Shown: positions 6,026 through 7,386 of the stretch, in pieces
Numbering within the stretch: position 1 is the stretch's first letter
Layout: each line of letters starts with the position of its first letter
Assembly (NCBI GenBank): GCA_937870605.1
Contig: CALMZW010000292.1
Coordinates: 1-7,386 of the forward strand
Origin: an uncultured Synergistaceae bacterium
GTDB lineage: Bacteria; Synergistota; Synergistia; Synergistales; Aminobacteriaceae
Length of the DNA: 7,386 nt
Reading direction: 5' to 3'
Notes under the pieces: generated by a model
What the model was told of the DNA's origin: nothing
Databases searched by the model: none
What the model saw: the letters and a program-made list of their open reading frames with translations, nothing else
Made by a program: the position numbers and the translations under genes

Positions 6026-7386
6026 TTTTCTCTCCCGAAGTGACTCGAAATAGTGGCGCGCGAAATACGCAGCGTCGTAGGCCGACCATGAGGACACGAA
6101 GCGGGAGTTTCGCAGCCGGACAGATCGTTCCATAACGCCAGGGCCTCCGCTTCGCACAGGCGTTTCCCCAAGGGCAGCGACGCGTGACACGCAACGGTCG
6201 CACATGTTTTCCAGTAGACGTCGCGAAGGTCTCCGAAGCATGCGTCGGTTCGCCAGCCGACAACTTCGAGCGCAACACGGAGAGCCGCTTCGGGGGAACC
6301 GAGTTCAGCGCACGAAGGCAGACGCGTTATCCTGAGTTCTCCGTCCTTCCTCTCGAAAGAAAATCCGAGCGATTCGAGGGAATCCTGGTTCTCCTCGATC
6401 TCAAGCGACAACGACGGAGGCAACGGGACCACCGAAAGGACTCCCTGTTCCGGGTTCGCCGTGAGGAGTCTTCGCCTGATCCTCTCGTACTGCACTCTCT
6501 CCTGCGCCGCATGCGGATCCATCAGGACAAGTCCCGCTTCATCCTCAAAAAGAAGATATCCTTCGGCGTTCTGCGCCAGAAAGCGGACGTCCTCGCGGGG
6601 TTCGGAGATGTCGTGGGGCGTTTCATCGGCAACGGGTTCTTCCGAAGTCCAGGGCGTCGATACGCGTCCAAACAGAGGCTGGACATCCCGAATCGCCGTT
6701 CCAAACCCTGCGGGAGCGGAACGAAACGACGCACGTCCACGGTCGGGAGCGCCCGTTCCGCTTTCGGCGACGCGGCGCGTCACGAAAGGAACCGGAATCG
6801 ACAGGCTATGCCCCGGTTCCATCAGAAGCGCAACGGACGACCGGACCGCCTCGAACACATCTCCGGGGACAAGAAACCGGACTTCGGTTTTCGCCGGATG
6901 AATGTTGACATCCACGTTTTCCGGCGCGAGCCGCAGGAAAAACGCCCATTGCCCCGAGGGATCATGGCAGACACGGGAGATGGCGGCGCGGATAACCGGA
7001 TCGAAAAACAAACGGCCGTTGACATACGCGAGCAGTTGCATTCGGCTCCTTTCAGGTTCGGGCCGAAACCAGGCTTCAACGGAAACGCTTCCGTACTCAA
7101 ACGATGCGGAACGGATGTCCCCGCGTCCCCAAACGCACTCGAGGACCTTTTTTCTATCCCCGCCGGCCTTCGAGTGAAACGAGGTTTTTCCCTCGTTCGT
7201 CAGAAGAAATTCGACTTCCGGGTATGCCATGGCGTAGTTCGTTACGACGCCATGGCACTTTCGAAACTCGGACAGAGACGTCTTCAGGAATTTTCGTCGC
7301 GCCGGAAGGTTGTAAAACAGGTGATCCGCCTGAATACGTGTTCCGAAATCCGACGAAATGGGCAGAACGGGCTCTGCTTCGTTTCC
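6022..7386 (-). CDS. mutL: DNA mismatch repair protein MutL, lacking its N-terminus at the window edge
   Basis: MutL is the dimeric ATPase that links MutS mismatch recognition to strand incision. The 454 visible residues begin inside the ATPase region, just before GTRIQADHLFYNLPARRKF (15-33). Roughly the first 120 residues, with the N-box and GFRGEAL, lie outside. VNIHPAKTEVRF (160-171) closes the transducer domain. A linker of about 75 residues precedes the C-terminal dimerisation domain. That domain has the endonuclease motifs DPHAAQERVQYE (290-301, usually DQHAxxE), ACHAS (399-403, usually ACR/ACK), CPHGRP (431-436) and terminal FGR (450-452). This makes it a nicking-type MutL, as in bacteria without MutH. 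The conserved PARR sequence upstream of 7230 shows that the methionine there is not the start. The stop overlaps miaA as ATGA. Confidence 0.95.
   Translation of the reverse strand, partial: GNEAEPVLPISSDFGTRIQADHLFYNLPARRKFLKTSLSEFRKCHGVVTNYAMAYPEVEFLLTNEGKTSFHSKAGGDRKKVLECVWGRGDIRSASFEYGSVSVEAWFRPEPERSRMQLLAYVNGRLFFDPVIRAAISRVCHDPSGQWAFFLRLAPENVDVNIHPAKTEVRFLVPGDVFEAVRSSVALLMEPGHSLSIPVPFVTRRVAESGTGAPDRGRASFRSAPAGFGTAIRDVQPLFGRVSTPWTSEEPVADETPHDISEPREDVRFLAQNAEGYLLFEDEAGLVLMDPHAAQERVQYERIRRRLLTANPEQGVLSVVPLPPSLSLEIEENQDSLESLGFSFERKDGELRITRLPSCAELGSPEAALRVALEVVGWRTDACFGDLRDVYWKTCATVACHASLPLGKRLCEAEALALWNDLSGCETPASCPHGRPTTLRISRATISSHFGREK
7225..7257. repeat. 11-base inverted repeat inside mutL
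   Basis: Arms TGCCATGGCGT (7225-7235) and ACGCCATGGCA (7247-7257) are exact reverse complements separated by 11 bases, with two further pairs inside after one mismatch. Both arms contain the palindrome GCCATGGC, so the pair is also a direct repeat of eight bases. It lies fully in codons of the MutL transducer domain. It could fold into an RNA hairpin, but coincidence from codon choice is likely. Confidence 0.55.

Noticed and set aside
7228..7230. ATG as a possible start of mutL.
   Set aside because: The same frame continues to the window edge with the conserved MutL segment FYNLPARRKF, so this is an internal methionine.

Overview
This window is a dense run of housekeeping genes, all on the minus strand and therefore transcribed from right to left. 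It looks like the chromosome of a strictly anaerobic, moderately GC-rich bacterium. The gene order (mutL, miaA, ispH, S1-domain gene, def, fmt, a P-loop ATPase, then a ferredoxin-type 2-oxoacid oxidoreductase operon) is one I associate from memory with Synergistota such as Aminobacterium or Thermanaerovibrio. That assignment is an inference and was not tested by a search.

Right part (about 4197-7386): the C-terminal three quarters of mutL (mismatch repair) run off the right edge. They are followed by miaA (tRNA i6A37 modification) and ispH (last step of the MEP isoprenoid pathway, which makes the dimethylallyl diphosphate that MiaA uses). ispH leads into a five-domain S1 RNA-binding protein (2653-4200). 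Each stop codon overlaps the next start by four bases.

Middle (2089-2652): a strong intrinsic terminator (2601-2640) closes the mutL-S1 block. The ribosome binding site of def starts immediately after its T-tract. def and fmt, which remove and add the N-formyl group of initiator methionine, overlap by four bases. fmt overlaps the next gene in the same way.

Left part (1-1166): a 259-residue SIMIBI-type P-loop ATPase of unknown role, a small 2[4Fe-4S] ferredoxin subunit, and the first 38 codons of a VorB/KorA-type 2-oxoacid:ferredoxin oxidoreductase subunit that runs off the left edge. No promoter or terminator is evident between def and vorB, so translation-initiation genes and an energy-metabolism enzyme appear to share a transcript.

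I found no RNA genes, mobile elements, CRISPR arrays or phage genes. Nearly all of the window is coding; the only gaps are 18, 38 and 66 bases long. The least understood element is the P-loop ATPase coupled to fmt and the oxidoreductase operon.
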